Notes under the pieces: model-generated | Databases searched by the model: none | What the model saw: the letters and a program-made list of their open reading frames with translations, nothing else | Told to the model about the DNA's origin: nothing | NCBI GenBank assembly: GCA_013420905.1 | Contig: JAAXNY010000006.1 | Coordinates: forward strand, 2,294,001 to 2,358,000 | Length of the DNA: 64,000 nucleotides | Direction: 5' to 3' | DNA from: Collybia mongolica | Lineage: Eukaryota; Basidiomycota; Agaricomycetes; Agaricales; Clitocybaceae | Position numbers and translations under genes: made by a program | Shown here: positions 11,357 to 23,756 of the stretch, piece after piece | Position numbering within the stretch: the stretch's first letter is position 1 | Layout of the letters: every line of letters starts with the position of its first letter

Positions 11357-12765
11357 ATGTCAAGCTCTACTTCTGAGACGCTGATTGTAAAAAGACAGGA
11401 AACAGAGCAGGTTAGATCTAGCTTCAGGGTTTTACTACAGCGTTGAGCTTCATAATTCAGGTTATTGGCACCCATAATGGAACCTTTCACTGTGATGAAG
11501 CCCTTGCAATATTTCTGCTCCGTCAAACAGCCATGTTTCGTGACGCAGGCGAGTTTGTTATTCGCCTCAAGTGATCATCCGACGAATTGAGATTTATCTT
11601 AGAAGTAAAACGCACTCGCGATCCAGCTGTTTTGGACACATGCGACATAGTTGTGGATGTCGGTGCAGTTTATGACGTGACCAAGAACAGATTCGACCAC
11701 CATCAGCGCGGCTTCACACACGTTTTCGGTCATGGATTCGAAACTAAGTTATCTTCTGCAGGTTTGGTCTACAAGTAATAGTTCGGTCCTTCCTCCCAAC
11801 CGCGCCCGACCTCATAGTTTCAATCCAGGCATTTTGGTCAAGAAGTTATTGCGAATATAATGCAAATTCCTTTGAAGGATCCCAAAATTGAGACACTTTG
11901 GTTAAAAATGTACAAGGTTCATTTAATCCCTGTCCACGCATAACTTCAGTCATAAGTTTAATCCCTCTGTGCAGGAGTTCATCGAAGCTATTGACGGCAT
12001 CGACAATGGAATCTCACAATATTCAGCTGATATCAAACCAAGATACAGAAGCCGTACTGACCTCTCAAGTCGAGTTGGGAATCTCAATCCTGCATGGAAC
12101 CAGTCAGCGGATCCCAAGACGTCAGACGTAAGTGCTGTTCGCTAGCCAACTTCACACACCAACGTACCAGATCGCAGTTGCTTTTCGCGAAGGCTTCTAG
12201 TCTAACAGGCGAAGAGTTCCTGGGTAGATTGAACTACTACACCAAAGCCTGGTTGCCAGCTCGAGACACATTGGTCGCTTCCTTCGCCAAAAGCAAACAA
12301 GCCATCGATTCGAGCGGTAAAATTGTCCTTTTCGAACAATTTCTCCCTTGGAAAGTCGGTAAATTGCTTGTTATCCCGGTATAAAACTAATATCAAGCTG
12401 TCAATACAGGAACATCTCTTTGAACTTGAAGCAGACTCATCGTTTCCGGAAATAGCTCCCGAACAGGTGGTATATGTCGTCTACCCAGACGAAATAGCGG
12501 GTAATTGGCGCGTTCAGGCAGTCCCAGCGTCTCCTGAAAGTTTTGAGAGTCGCAAAGCACTACCCGAGGCTTGGCGAGGGCTCCGGGACGAAGAATTATC
12601 AACGGTGTCAGGTATTCCTGGTGGTATATTCGTTCACGCGTCTGGGTTCATTGGGGGTTCGTATTTTGATTCGTGCTTGGTGATAAGGACTAACGTCGCG
12701 CACTTGCAGGCAACGAAACTATGGAGGGGGCGCTGCAGATTGCCAGAACTGCTCTTGCGATGTAG
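11357..12765 (+). CDS. MYG1: MYG1-like 3'-5' RNA exonuclease (UPF0160), intact, eight exons
   Basis: MYG1 is a conserved DHH-related metal-dependent nuclease that processes RNA in the nucleolus and mitochondria in animals and yeast. Exons 11357-11410, 11461-11548, 11603-11774, 11829-11916, 11975-12127, 12178-12354, 12410-12656 and 12710-12765 sum to 1035 nt, giving 344 aa, the usual family length. Family motifs appear in order: [15 protein letters not shown] (about residues 19-34), [72 protein letters not shown] and a closing [17 protein letters not shown]. The second intron starts GCGAGT and ends TTAG, a GC-AG intron required to restore the conserved frame; intron six has the weak donor GTCGGT. 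The start ATG at 11357 gives an 18-residue leader before the first conserved block. The TIR element ends 58 bp upstream and may have replaced the promoter. Confidence 0.92.
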
Positions 12766-12983
12766 TTGGTATCTGTTTGGCGTCTTAAAGCCTCGCACAT
12801 GTCAGATTATCCCAACAACCAATCCTACTATTCTCGTCAACATCGATCATGACAAGGCATCGGAACTTAATAAAAAACTCTGGTCTACACTCATCTTAGA
12901 AAACGAAATATATCAGCGCGTGACACGTGTTTATCCATGTAATAATATGTCAAAGAATAGTCGCCCTCACCCGAAACATGTGT

Positions 12984-14050
12984 ATGTCAAACATGCCGCC
13001 CCAAGCGAACTATCTTTCGCTTAACCTTTCCAAACTTCAATGGCACGTTATTGCGCCAATCATGATCCTCTATGCCTATCTCTACTTCAACCCAGCATAA
13101 CTGATACAGTCACGAAGCCGGGTGACTTCAGCAACGTGAATTATGCATGTTCCGTTGCACTTTACAGCATGGCTGAGTGAAGTCCCTTGATCACCCATTG
13201 TCCTTTCGCGATTCACGCTACCGTCTGGGCCTTCTGGTGGCAGTCGTCAGCATGTCCTTGCGCTCTCCCCATCCTACCACTAGTCCCACTTGCGAAGCCC
13301 TCGACTTACCACTTTGGAAGCATAACAACGACTGTCGAATGAACCCCAACTCCTCAAATGGAGACCCCCTGCGAAAGGGATCTTTCGTGGAAGCCCATTA
13401 TCATCCATTTCTGTTCGCTATGATGACCTTCTCAGCGATGGCTGAACTTGGCCTTACTGCGTTCCTCATTAGCGCTGGAAATGAGAATCGGACATGGCCA
13501 AGTGGACGATACCACTCTCTGTACGTTGAAAGCTCATACGGATTTGGTGGTATCAACGAAGTGACCCATCTCCTCGCTTTACAGTTTGATTTTTTTCCTG
13601 TTTAACGCAGTGTGGACAACTATGTTCTCCACGTCGTACATGATATGGACTGTTGATGGAGCCAGCTATTTTTTGGCTAGTATTGCTAGCTCAGTCATCT
13701 GGCTTGTTGTCACATGCGTTTTATGGGTGTGTAGTTTTCAAGAAGTCAATTAAAACGAGACAAACGTCTGGATAACAGGGAACAGCTGCAGGTGTCATGC
13801 ATAATACAAGATCCGGCGGAAACTGTGCAGGTAGGGCCACTATATCAAGGTCTGTAGAGAATCTGCTCCAGGCTGCTCTAGATTCTGTGGCAGTATGCTA
13901 AATTTTTTGGTTAGGTGCCGGCAGTCCTTGACTGTTGAAGCATTAGGGTGGACAGAGTTTGGCCTCTGTGTTTTGACAATGGTGGCTACTTGTTTATGGG
14001 TCCGCACGACCAGAAGACGATATGTAGACGATTCTCGCAGATCCGTCTAG
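12984..14050 (+). pseudogene. Four-TM fungal membrane protein gene, disrupted
   Basis: The reading frame pieces fit a fungal four-helix membrane protein of unknown function. N-terminal exon 12984-about 13100 gives LSKLQWHVIAPIMILYAYLY (TM1). The frame then shifts to DTVTKPGDFSNVNYACSVA, meets a TGA at about 13178, and shifts again before residues leading to SFVEAHYHPFLFAMM and AELGLTAFLISAGNENRTW (TM3). Clean introns follow at 13521-13584, 13727-13778 and 13850-13914. The last exons give FFLFNAVWTTMF, SVIWLVVTCVLWGTAAG, SRCRQSLTVEALGWTEFG and a basic tail ending at the TAG at 14048-14050. Two frameshifts and one stop are confined to 13095-13260, while the rest is well kept, so inactivation looks recent, or the stretch hides introns or sequencing errors. 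It starts 218 bp after the MYG1 stop. Confidence 0.6.
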
Positions 14051-14621
14051 TGGTGGTATTTACATGATGTTATATATATATGTAAGAGCCATAAGGCATG
14101 GTCCTCTGATTATCGGATAAGGAGTTGGACCTGGCAAGTGATAATTGATGAATCAATATATTTATAATAGTCTCAGGCCATTCACCAGCCCATAGTATTT
14201 ACAAAGTACACATCCCTTGCCCTTAAAGGGAGGTACAAGAAGCATAACCCACCCTCTAGTTGGTACATTGTAGGTAACTATGTCTGTCCTGATGATTTGG
14301 TCCTGGGAGAGGTTATGAGTCCTATTTATAGGATGAGCTTTTTTTGGAGACCAGGACTCATGTAAACAAACAGCTACTATGAGAGTACTACATCTCAGCA
14401 TCTCAGATGTTTGTGTAAGGATGACTCTACATATGTCATGCCATGCGAACCCAAGGTCAGCCAATGCATGGTCTAGCAGGGGAAATCCGAGAGTGGCAAG
14501 GCATAGTGTGGCTCAGTGGCAGTGTTTGTTGACTAACAAGTGGAAGGGGAGGAGGTTTGCTAATGTCTTCAGTGTCAGTGGGTGTTGTTTGCATGGCACC
14601 TGTGATCATGATAGCTGCATG

Positions 14622-17297
14622 TCATTGGATTCCTGCAAGCTTGTTGATGATAGCTCGTCCACTCTTTTGAGCATCTGGTTTGTTGGGGGAGATGCGGTTG
14701 TGTGGGGTGAGGAAGATGTCGGCACCATACAGCATATGTGGTACAGCAATTGAGAGGTACAGTTGGTGCATGTACTGTGCTGATGCACCTCGGGAGGCCT
14801 TTGCTAGGCACCCAAACTGGACAATCCAGTCCTGTCCTCTTGCAAGTGCTGATGCACACTGGGCTTTCCAGTTAAGTGTGTTGTCAATCATAACCCCCAA
14901 AAATTTCACAGCTGGCTTTGATTCTATGTGGTGGCCATTGAGGATTAATGTAGTTCGTGGCATGGGGACAGTCTTTCAGTGAATGAAAGTGTGTGGGATG
15001 CACTGGCATGTGGCATCAACCAGTTGGAACTTGTCGAGCCTGAATTCACAGTTGTGGTTGATTGCCCACTTGAAGATCCCTCCAAGCCATGTCATGATGG
15101 CTCTGAATGCTGTGTGTGTTTCCTTGAAATCCCGTCCTACAACTATCACAGCAGCATCATCAACAAATAAGAGTATCCATTCACCAAGGCATAGCACGGG
15201 TATATCCAGCAAATCAGTGTTGTATATGAGGTAGCATATGCCTGAGAAGGGGTCACCTTGGTTGAGGCCATTGTTAATATTAAATCTAGCTGAGCAGTGG
15301 TCGTCAAATAGCAGTGTTGTTTGTTGGCTTCCCAAGCGATGTTCCATCCATTCCATGTATTGTTTGGGTATGCCTCGAAGCCTCATGTTATGAATGAGAT
15401 GGTCAATTGCCACACTTGGGAATGCACCTTTGACATCAAGGAAGAGGACTGATGCTACCCATTGCTTTCGCCATGCATCTTTGATGATCTTAACAAGAAG
15501 GTGTATGGAGTCAGTGGTGGTTCTCCCAGGTCGTGCCCCAAAATGGTTGGCAGGAAGTATGTTCAACTTTTCACACATCACCGTTACATCCTCTGTGTGG
15601 CAGCAGTTGAGCAGGCGTGCCCTGCCACATGATAGGACAATTGGGCACCATGCTGATGGAGCAGAGTAGTCCGGACGTCCAGGCTTCTTCAGCACAAGGG
15701 TTTCCATGAGTGCCCAGTCATCAGGGTAGTGTTTCAAGTTGTGTGTAGCACGGTATGATGAACCAAGATGTGGGACAAGCAGTTCCCATGCATGTCTAAA
15801 TGCACAATTGGGTACTGTACCAGAGCAGGTGGCTTTGTATGGCTTCATCTTTCTGATACCTCAGTGGATCTGCTCGTCTGTGATGTTCCAAAAGTCCCAT
15901 TTGGGTGGTGGATATTCAGGATTGGGTGGGACTGATGATTCTGCAAGTCGCAGTGGGAAGAAGGTTTCGAAGAAGAGCTTTCCCTTGCTCTTGTTATCTA
16001 CTGCTTCACACACTACCTGTTTTGTGACAGGATCTTTCACCTGGAGTGTGGGTACTCTGGTCCTTCCGCCATCTGTATCAGGTCCAGTGACCAACCAACT
16101 TGCTGACCAAATGCTCGACTCATCCAGTCCCTCTAGCCATGCTGCCCAGTGCTCAATCTTTGCAGTTTGGATCATTTCTGAGTAGTCATTACGCTGATGC
16201 CAATATTGCTCATGGATGGGGTGTTCTGTGTTTGGGCAGTAGCACTTGGATTTTGATGCAAGTTTTTTTGTAGCTTTCTTGGCAGCTGCAAGGTCTGAAG
16301 ATCACCAACGCTTTGTAAATGGACTGGGCTTTATGAGGGGTACATGTGTATCAATGGCATTTTGGATTGCTTCATTGAGAGCCATGTGATGCTCCTCGAA
16401 AGATTCACATGTCTGGAGCTCCTCTGGCTCTGGAAGTTTGTCGATGTTCTCCTTCAAGAGTTTCATGAACTCAGGCCATTTAGTCATGCAGAAGTTGCGT
16501 CATGGTGCAAATTCCATAACGGGTGGGCCAATGTCTAGAGTTGTCATGATGGGATAGTGGTTGGTTTTTTGTGGATGGGTGTCACCAGTATTGCATTGAA
16601 TTATATTGTCAAGAATGTCCTCTGAGCAGAATACATTATCCACCCATGTGTGGTTCCCTGTACCAAATGCCTTCAGGGTAGGGATCCCTGGGGGGAGTGC
16701 CATTTTCATGCTGTGCCTCCCAATCAGGTCCAGCAGTGGTTGGGTGAGGTCAAGGTTTCTTCAGGTGAAGAGGTGCTCATTGCGTGGCTCATCCCAGAGT
16801 GGGTGGTGGCAGTTGAAGTCACCCATCCACATGTTGTGTAGTGGTGCCTGGGGGTGGATGCAGTTTTGTGGGTTACCCAGGAAGCTTGATAGGTGCGTGA
16901 GGCTGTTGTTGTGGTTACAGTCATTGTAGATGTTGAATAATCGGAGGGTCCCAAAGTCCCCCACCAATTGGATTCCTGTCACATCAGGTGACACAAACGG
17001 TATGTGGATCCACAAGTCTGACTTGAGGTGTGTGCTGACAAGGATGATGGAGCAGGTGGCTTTGTAGTCAGCATTGTGGGTCTCTGGGTATATGACACTC
17101 CAGTAAGGGTTTGCTCATGTTTTTCCTTTGAAGTTGATGTACAGCTCTTGTATGAGACATATGTCATAATCTGTTTTTAATGATATGAGAAGGTCAGATT
17201 GGCCTTTGAGAGATTTATTGATATTTTGTTGCCATATTTGAAGGTTTGCCGTTGGTGTTGTTTCAGGTTGTTTATCTGGCATATCAGGTATCAGCAC
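14622..17297 (-). pseudogene. LINE ORF2: endonuclease-reverse transcriptase with seven TGA stops
   Basis: One uninterrupted frame of about 892 codons is broken only by TGA at 17115, 16761, 16500, 16302, 15861, 14976 and 14622 (lowest base of each codon). There is no frameshift, TAA or TAG in it. The N-terminal APE-like endonuclease shows QQNINKS, LIQELY, MGDFNCHHPLWDE and TWVDNVF. The RT part shows ETLVLKKPGRPDYSAPSAWCP, NHFGARPGRTTTDSI, LFLDVKGAFPSVAIDHL, NNGLNQGDPFSGICYL and the catalytic FVDDAAV near 15150, which is intact. A segment with LNGHHIESKPAVKFLGVMID follows. Residues at the stops fit Arg in context, so CGA to TGA is inferred. The ORF no longer encodes a full protein. Confidence 0.85.
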
Positions 17298-17334
17298 AGG
17301 TTGTGGGTGATTTAGGGAATTCTAGTGGGGTGTA

Positions 17335-19180
17335 TCAATTACTTGGCTCTACCTCTTGCTCACCTTCTTTATTGATCAGTGGTGGTCCCTCTGTTGCTGG
17401 CAAATTTCCCCATGTTCCATCTGCTTTGACTGGTACAAAGTACTTTTTGATGGGTGGCTGCACCACTGCTGCAGGCCACCCATTGTCTGGTACACAATTA
17501 GCCTGGAACCTTGTATTTCCTGTTTCCTTCACCTTCCCACCCCCTGTCCTTCCCCACAGTCCTCCCCAATTACCTCCTCCCTGCCGCTCATTCACTCCAC
17601 CCCCATTTCCACCTCCACCCTCTCCTCTCTGGCCTCCTGCTAATCTTCCTGGCCCTTTCCTTTGCTTCCCATGCTGCACTTGCGACCACCCCCCCTGCCA
17701 ATTTCCTCCTTGTCCCTGCCACATCACATCTTGATCATTTGTGTATAGGTCAGATTGGCCAACGAGCTCCCATGTTTTTGGATCATTTGTGGGGAAATAC
17801 TTGTATTTGGTATCTGGGATGCGGTCATGTAGATGTTTTAGTTGTGTCAGGAAGTATGGGCACTGCCTATCAGCAGCACCATGGCCTGTAGCCCCATTGC
17901 AATTTGAGCACTTAAACTGCTGCCAGTCCTTCAGACCACAGGTTTCAGTTCTATGCATCCCTGTGCAGTTTGCACACACATCATGTATTGATTTACACTG
18001 TGCCGCAATGTGGTTGGTCCCCATCATCTGGCACTTCAAACATTGCTTGTGTTCAGGAAGAAGCTTGCGTGTGAGCATGAGTTTTCCATCCACATATAAC
18101 CCATGTTGAATTGCATGATTTGCAGTCTCACGTGCACCATAACCTACAATCGCATGGGCCACTTTTTGGGCTGTATCACACTTGTGGGGAGCTTTGATAT
18201 ACTTTGCATATACCATTGCTCCAATGGGGAGACCACTATTGTGCTCTACCACATCTCTTGCTCCTTGGACATCTGGGTCAAACAACACCGGAACAAATTC
18301 TGCCACTGTGTATCGTAACTGGGAACGAACAGTGGACGTACCTCCAAAGTGTTCCATGAAGCTTGCCATCACTGCTTTATCCTGTATCCATTCCGTGGAC
18401 AACTCTGAGCTGAGCTGGTACTGAATAACTCCTGTGCATAGCTTCTTTGCACTGACAAAAGCAGTTCCTTCCAGTGCATTAGTTGCCCCAAGCCCCATGA
18501 GGTCAAGTGCAATTTGGGCCTTCGCTACCAGTTCTTTCTCAGTGAGGTCCTTGAGGCCATTGTCGTCCATTCCTGGGTTGGTCCGTACATATATCTGTTG
18601 GGATTTGGTGTTTCCTTGCATGACCACTGCCGCATGCCATGGGGGAATTGTGTTATTTGGTGGTGTAGGTGTCGGTGTTGGTTGCTGGTCTTGGTGGCCG
18701 GTCAGTGAGCTTGGAGCTGACTTGTGTAACTTTTTCTGATAGGTCTCCTAGGTCTTCACATATGCTGTCAATGATGATGAGGTTCTTTGCTGCTGCATCC
18801 TTGATTCTGTCTGTCACACAGCTCATGTCCTCTGTCACATCTTGGATTTCCTTGAATGAAACTTTCAGTTTGGCCATCACTGCGGAAGTGATGGCTTCCA
18901 CAGCAAGGTCTGCAGTCATTTCCTCAAGAAGAAAGGATATTGTGCAAATGCCATCTGCCAATCTTCTGGCCGGCTTGGGTACAGATTGTGCAAGCTGGAG
19001 GAGAATGAGGGCCAAGAGGGCTGGGGTGACAGGCACACCAGGTATCAAGTATTGTCCTGCTTCAAGCACCATCTTTGCATCTTTCGTGTTTCTCACATCT
19101 GTATTTGCTCCAACTGCATCCTTTAATTCAGCTTTCAATGCCATTGTTGGCCCAGATACCAACGTGGTGCAACACGCCAT
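17335..19180 (-). pseudogene. LINE ORF1: gag-like zinc-knuckle protein, frameshifted
   Basis: The C-terminal part (18627-17335, 430 codons) carries three Cys-rich knuckles: CLKCQMMGTNHIAAQC, CANCTGMHRTETC and CSNCNGATGHGAADRQC (about nt 18040-17860). A Gly-, Gln- and Trp-rich basic tail follows. The N-terminal part (19180-18653, 175 codons) lies in another frame and has a coiled-coil-like segment (IDSICEDLGDLSEKVTQVSS). The two join with a frame change in a Pro/Thr-rich linker near 18660. ORF1 proteins of LINEs coat the RNA and assist reverse transcription. The stop at 17335 lies just upstream of ORF2. Confidence 0.75.
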
Positions 19181-19321
19181 AGTTTGGCTGTTTGTCGCAT
19201 TTTTACCTCAGTTGAGAGGAGTAGTCATTTTTGGTCTTGTTGGGACAGTTTCTTATATGGCTCAGATCATATTATATATTGATATTGAATATCATACATT
19301 GATAGTAAATATATAATTAAT

Positions 19322-19594
19322 ATGGGCGGGGGCCCCTGCTGCCCCCATTGTCCTCATCAGCCCCTGTGGCATTGTCAGTGGCCTGGGTTTCAATGGCGGT
19401 GGCACTGGCCACTTTTCTTGTTGTTGTCCCTGTTGTGGACATCGTCCTTTGTCATTGTTGTTGTCCTTGTGGTGCTTGTTGTCTTTTTCCTGGCTGTAGT
19501 TGTTGTCATCATTGCACCATTGTTGGTGCTGCTGCTGTTGCCATTGTTGCTGCAGGCCTCATCCACACTGTTGCTGCTGCTGCTGTTGCTGTCT

Positions 19595-19628
<34 letters not shown>

Positions 19629-20236
19629 CTTCCAGGTGCACCAGGGCACCCTGGGTGTTGGTGGCCATGTCCTTCTTGCCTCAGGTTCCTGAAGTGGGAG
19701 GGGACACATTGCGTGGTGAGCATGTAGATGAGTGGCATGTGGGACTCACCTCCCTTTGCCCCTTGGGGTGCCCTTTCCTTGTCATCCCCTCATTCCGCGT
19801 CCGTTTCTAGCCTTTGCCCCACACCATCTCATGCATTGTCATGTTGACGTTGGTTGGCGTTTGGTGCATTGGCATTGGCTGTCTGTCTTGCCCAACAGTT
19901 ATGAATGCCAAACATATTTATGTAATGTTTGTGCATGTACATGTTTGAACCTAGTTGGTTGCAAGTTTTTCAGTGCCATTATGTTATGTTATTAATAACA
20001 AATAGTATATATAGTTTGATTCAATAAAAATTATATTAGTAATCTGATTAGTAATTGACTGGCTGCGCAGATTCTGCAAGCTGTCTGTCTGTGCTTGTCC
20101 ATGTGTCTGTGTAAAATTATGTGGATTGATGTAGACTTGGCATGGACATGGATTGTTGTCTGGCTGATGGTCCTGCCAAATGAGTCCATGTGGAGTCCAT
20201 GTGTCCGCACAGGTTATGTGGCTTAGTGTAAAGACC
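19322..20236. other. Low-complexity and TE-derived sequence, no gene
   Basis: GC-rich at first, then rich in TTG and CTG triplets, then AT-rich near 19990-20050. The poly-Asn reading on the minus strand is a by-product of the triplet run. The phrase CATGGACATGG/GTCCATGTG recurs around 20100-20215. Nothing codes convincingly. Confidence 0.4.
19595..19628. repeat. (TTG)n microsatellite
   Basis: About eleven perfect TTG units, next to looser CTG and TTG triplets from 19530 on. Confidence 0.9.
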
Positions 20237-20250
20237 TCACATCAGGTGAG

Positions 20251-20450
20251 GATACAATAACATGCATATCAAAGATGGCAGCAAGTGGAAGGCAGCATTC
20301 TGGACAAATTGCAGCCTGTTTGAACTGCTTGTGATGTTCTTTGGCCTGACAAACAGCCCAGTGACATTCCAGACAATAATGAATGAGATCTTCCATGATC
20401 TGATCATGGAGGGTGTTGTCTGCAAATATGTGTCACCCAACTTGTTGTAG
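20251..20450 (+). pseudogene. Gypsy reverse transcriptase fragment
   Basis: A single 60-residue piece of a Ty3/gypsy RT: IKDGSKWKAAFWTNCSLFE, LVMFFGLTNSPVTFQTIMNE, IFHDLIMEGVV. These blocks correspond to the RT palm region just before the catalytic YxDD, which is not present; the frame ends at KYVSPNLL. It has no relation in sequence to the larger gypsy relic at 28.7-31.7 kb. It is an isolated scrap of a degraded retrotransposon. Confidence 0.75.
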
Positions 20451-20538
20451 AGCAATGACAATACCTAATGTGCTGGGAAGTTGCTAAAAGAAAGAGAGAG
20501 CTACTGTCCCCATGTGTCCTCTAGGTTAGTATGGTTTA

Positions 20539-22216
20539 TGAGTCCTTATGTTTACATAAGTAACTCATTCATCATCCTGGGTTTGTGGGGAAAATTCAGT
20601 GTACCCAACAAGATCCAGTGTTGTTTTTCCCATGGTTAGTAAGTTCGAAGTGTTCCGAGATTTCATTAGAACATGATCAGTAAACATTTTGAAGTACATC
20701 AGTAAAACTTTGTAGTTGTGGAAACATTTTTCTAACTGTGGGAATCAAAACTAGCCAACATGCGGATTTCAAGCAAAAAAGGCAACTGCTAACATACAAA
20801 ACATTGCATATCTCCACAATGACAAGGCCTATGGATGCAATTTAAATTGCTACTACTAGATATGGTGAGGGGCTACCCAATGTAGATATTTATATGTATT
20901 TGTATTTGTTTGTACACCTTCAAACATCATGATCAAAAACAGCTCTCTCACTACAAGCATGTTACAAATGAATCTCAAGTTTGTATACGAGTTTGCCACA
21001 CAGCTTGCCAAACAAACAATACCATCAAAGTTCCCACACTATAAATCATTGCATATCTCAACAACAACAAGGCCTATGGATGTAATTTAAATTGCTAGTG
21101 TTAGATATAGTGAAGTAGTACCTCATGTATATGTTTGTAAGTGCTTGTATTTGTTTTTATTTTTCTAAACCTCATCAAGAACAAATTTCTTGCTACATAT
21201 TGTAAATGAATACTGTCTGTATATCATTTCACCACACATCTGGCCAAACAAACAATAATATTAAAGAAATTTCCTACAATATAGATGATACTTGTCTCAG
21301 CAAATACAAAGCTAATGGACATGCTACTACTAGACATTGTAAAGGATTACATTATATGTATGTTTATAAGTATTTGTAGTGGTTTGTACCCTTCCGAATC
21401 ACATTATTAACAACAACTTTTTGACTACATATTACAAATGAATATCATCTGTATATTGCTTTGCCAACATCTGGCCAAACAAACAATATTAATGAAATTC
21501 CCACAATGTAGATAATGCATATCTCAGCAAATACAAGGCTAACAGACACAATTGAAATTGCTACTGCTCCTAGACCTATGGAGGAGGTACACCAGGAAAT
21601 GTATATTTATATTTGTTTGTACCTTTCCAATATAATCTCTTGTTATATCTATTTTAATATCACATTTATATATCACATGGCCAAAAGCATAGCCAAACAA
21701 GTCAATGTGGATGCTCCTAGAATCTATAATACTCAATATCTTGACAATGGCTAGCTATATGAGCATGGTTGAACATAGTATGTGATAAAACAACAAAAAA
21801 AACTTAACAGGCATATGTACATTTGTTTGAACTTTGTCTTTGATGATGATATTTCTATTTTTAGCATATCTGATAAGTTCTTGATTAGGATGCAAGGCTA
21901 GAAATAAATTGTTAAATGTTGAAAAGTTGATATACATTTCAATACTGTGGGAACTTGTTTCTATTATAGGCATTTGGATCAATATTACTTCCTTAGTGAT
22001 TTAACTATTTGGTATATTCTTTATTTATTAATTGTTTTAAAATTTAAACAATTAGTTTAAGTTTCACAATTGGGTAGTCCAATCTATAAATAGGTACATT
22101 GGATAAATACTGTAGGTGTACCAGAAGTCTATATCAGCCTACTAGAGCTGTGCAAATAGTACAGGAGTAAAATATCAGTAAGAAGTAAACTAATATTTGT
22201 AAAATGAATAAGAACA
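20539..22216 (+). repeat. Large repeat family, copy C (partial, plus orientation)
   Basis: This copy begins at TGAGTCCTTATGTTTACATA, preceded by TA, and matches the first part of copy B (48892-51700). It contains four to five diverged tandem units of roughly 200-240 bp, each carrying a phrase like CTGGCCAAACAAACAAT, then CCCACAATATAGATGAT, then GCATATCTCAGCAA. It lacks the 194-bp hairpin segment present in A' and B (B 49150-49343). Similarity ends at 22216. Compared with B it has TG or CA at many CG sites. The small ORFs inside are shadows of the repeat. Confidence 0.85.
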
Positions 22217-23756
22217 CACTATGGAACCCTTAAGGTGGGAAATTCCACCTCATTTTCTATAACTTAAGTAGCTGGAAGTAATACAAATAGTGTAGAATTT
22301 CCATCATCTGGTTCCCCCTGAAATGAGATTATTTTCATCAGGATTTAATATAAAAATCAATCACTAAATAGGGGGGAGAAAGGAGGTTGTTCCCCTTCAT
22401 AAGGTATGAATAAGATGGATGAAAACCTCACAAAATATGTCCCACTTCATACCCCTGTGATTTATTCTGCATGATGTTTTTCATATGTTTAATGGCAAAA
22501 ATAGCAACAGTCTCCTTGGTGTGAATTTCATGAAGTTCCCAGAGGCCTCCTGAGAGCAACAAAAAGTAAAGGTAAATCTTTAATGTAATGGATGAATTTT
22601 GTACTGGGTTCATACTGCATTGTAGTCATCCCTTTTACTGAGATTGAATTCATCTGTGATCCAGATATTTTCCATCAACCATTCATTCAATCAGTATAGT
22701 AATTTTGTCATTCATTTTCAGACCTCTATAGCTAGTAATGAAATTTCATCTGTTGCAAGCTTGAAATGCACCTATCTCTCAATGGAAAATTACCCCACAT
22801 AATGCTGAAAAGCATCCAGTTTGATATGTAAAAATTCATATATTATAGTACTAGTATTGGAGAGCTGTATTTATGCAGCATCCCCTCAACAGCCTAAAGC
22901 TAAGACCCCCACATTTCAGCAAGGATACAACCATACATTCCACACACCTAAACCAAGCAAGGATACAACATTATGGTCTGTGCACCTAAAACAAGCAAGG
23001 ATATGCTCTTATGTTCCACATACCTAAAGTGTTATGGCTGTTTAGGCCTTATCCACTAAGTCAATCTGGTTTGTTGTTCATTCATTCTAAGATTGTTGAC
23101 TCTGTAAGTCCAATGTCTACTGACTCCCTCTCTAGGGCTAAGTCAGATCATCCATTCAATGATACACTACTCCCTTTGTAAGGTGAGTAGGATTGAGTTT
23201 GAATTGAGGAGTCAAGGTAGATGAATAAGGTGAATTCAGCTAGGTCAAGCTAAAGAAGCCAACTACACTAGAATGCCCCTATATATATGTACAAGTCTGA
23301 TAAGCATAGATAAGTGTGGTTTATGTGATTGGTGATATAGATAAAGAGGATTAGTAAGTATGAGAAATAGAATGCATATATGGAGTCTAAAGATAAGAGT
23401 TGGCCAATGTTGGTAAGCATGCATAATCAATAGTATGTAAAGAGAAAAGAAAAAAGAATGAGTAGAACACATGAATAGGGAATTTGTAACATAAAGCTGA
23501 GACCTGCATTTCAGCAAGAATACAACTTTATGTTCCACACACCTAAAGCTGAGTCCCCTACAGTTCAGCAAGAATATGACCTTATGTTCCATGCACCTAA
23601 AATGAGCAAGAATGATTTTACATTCCACACATCTAAAGCTAACTTTGATGTGTCTTCATTCACCCCCATTATTCTCTTTGCATCCAAAACTAAAAGTATT
23701 TTGTACTTTGTACTACCTTCATCTGATTATTTTTCTACCAGTTCTTGTGAAGGATC
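22217..23756. other. AT-rich region with short degenerate tandem repeats
   Basis: No gene is seen. Two stretches (about 22910-23030 and 23500-23640) repeat a unit of about 40 bp containing GCAAGGATACAAC and TATGTTCCACACACCTAAA. The same unit in both suggests one array broken by intervening sequence. Confidence 0.5.

Larger units (their letters stand above)
14160..19313 (-). mobile_element. LINE (non-LTR retrotransposon), minus strand, decayed
   Basis: A two-ORF non-LTR element reads right to left. ORF1 (zinc-knuckle protein) is at 19180-17335 and ORF2 (endonuclease plus reverse transcriptase) at 17297-14622, with a further C-terminal remnant to about 14162. The 5' border is placed near 19313, where AT-rich sequence begins. 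The 3' border lies in the TA-rich stretch around 14060-14160. No clear target duplication or poly-A tail was found. The order gag-like zinc knuckles, APE-type endonuclease, RT is that of fungal Tad-like LINEs. Confidence 0.8.

Noticed and set aside
19390..19668. Poly-Asn protein on the minus strand
   Set aside because: It is the translation of a TTG microsatellite; no flanking exon or start context supports a gene.
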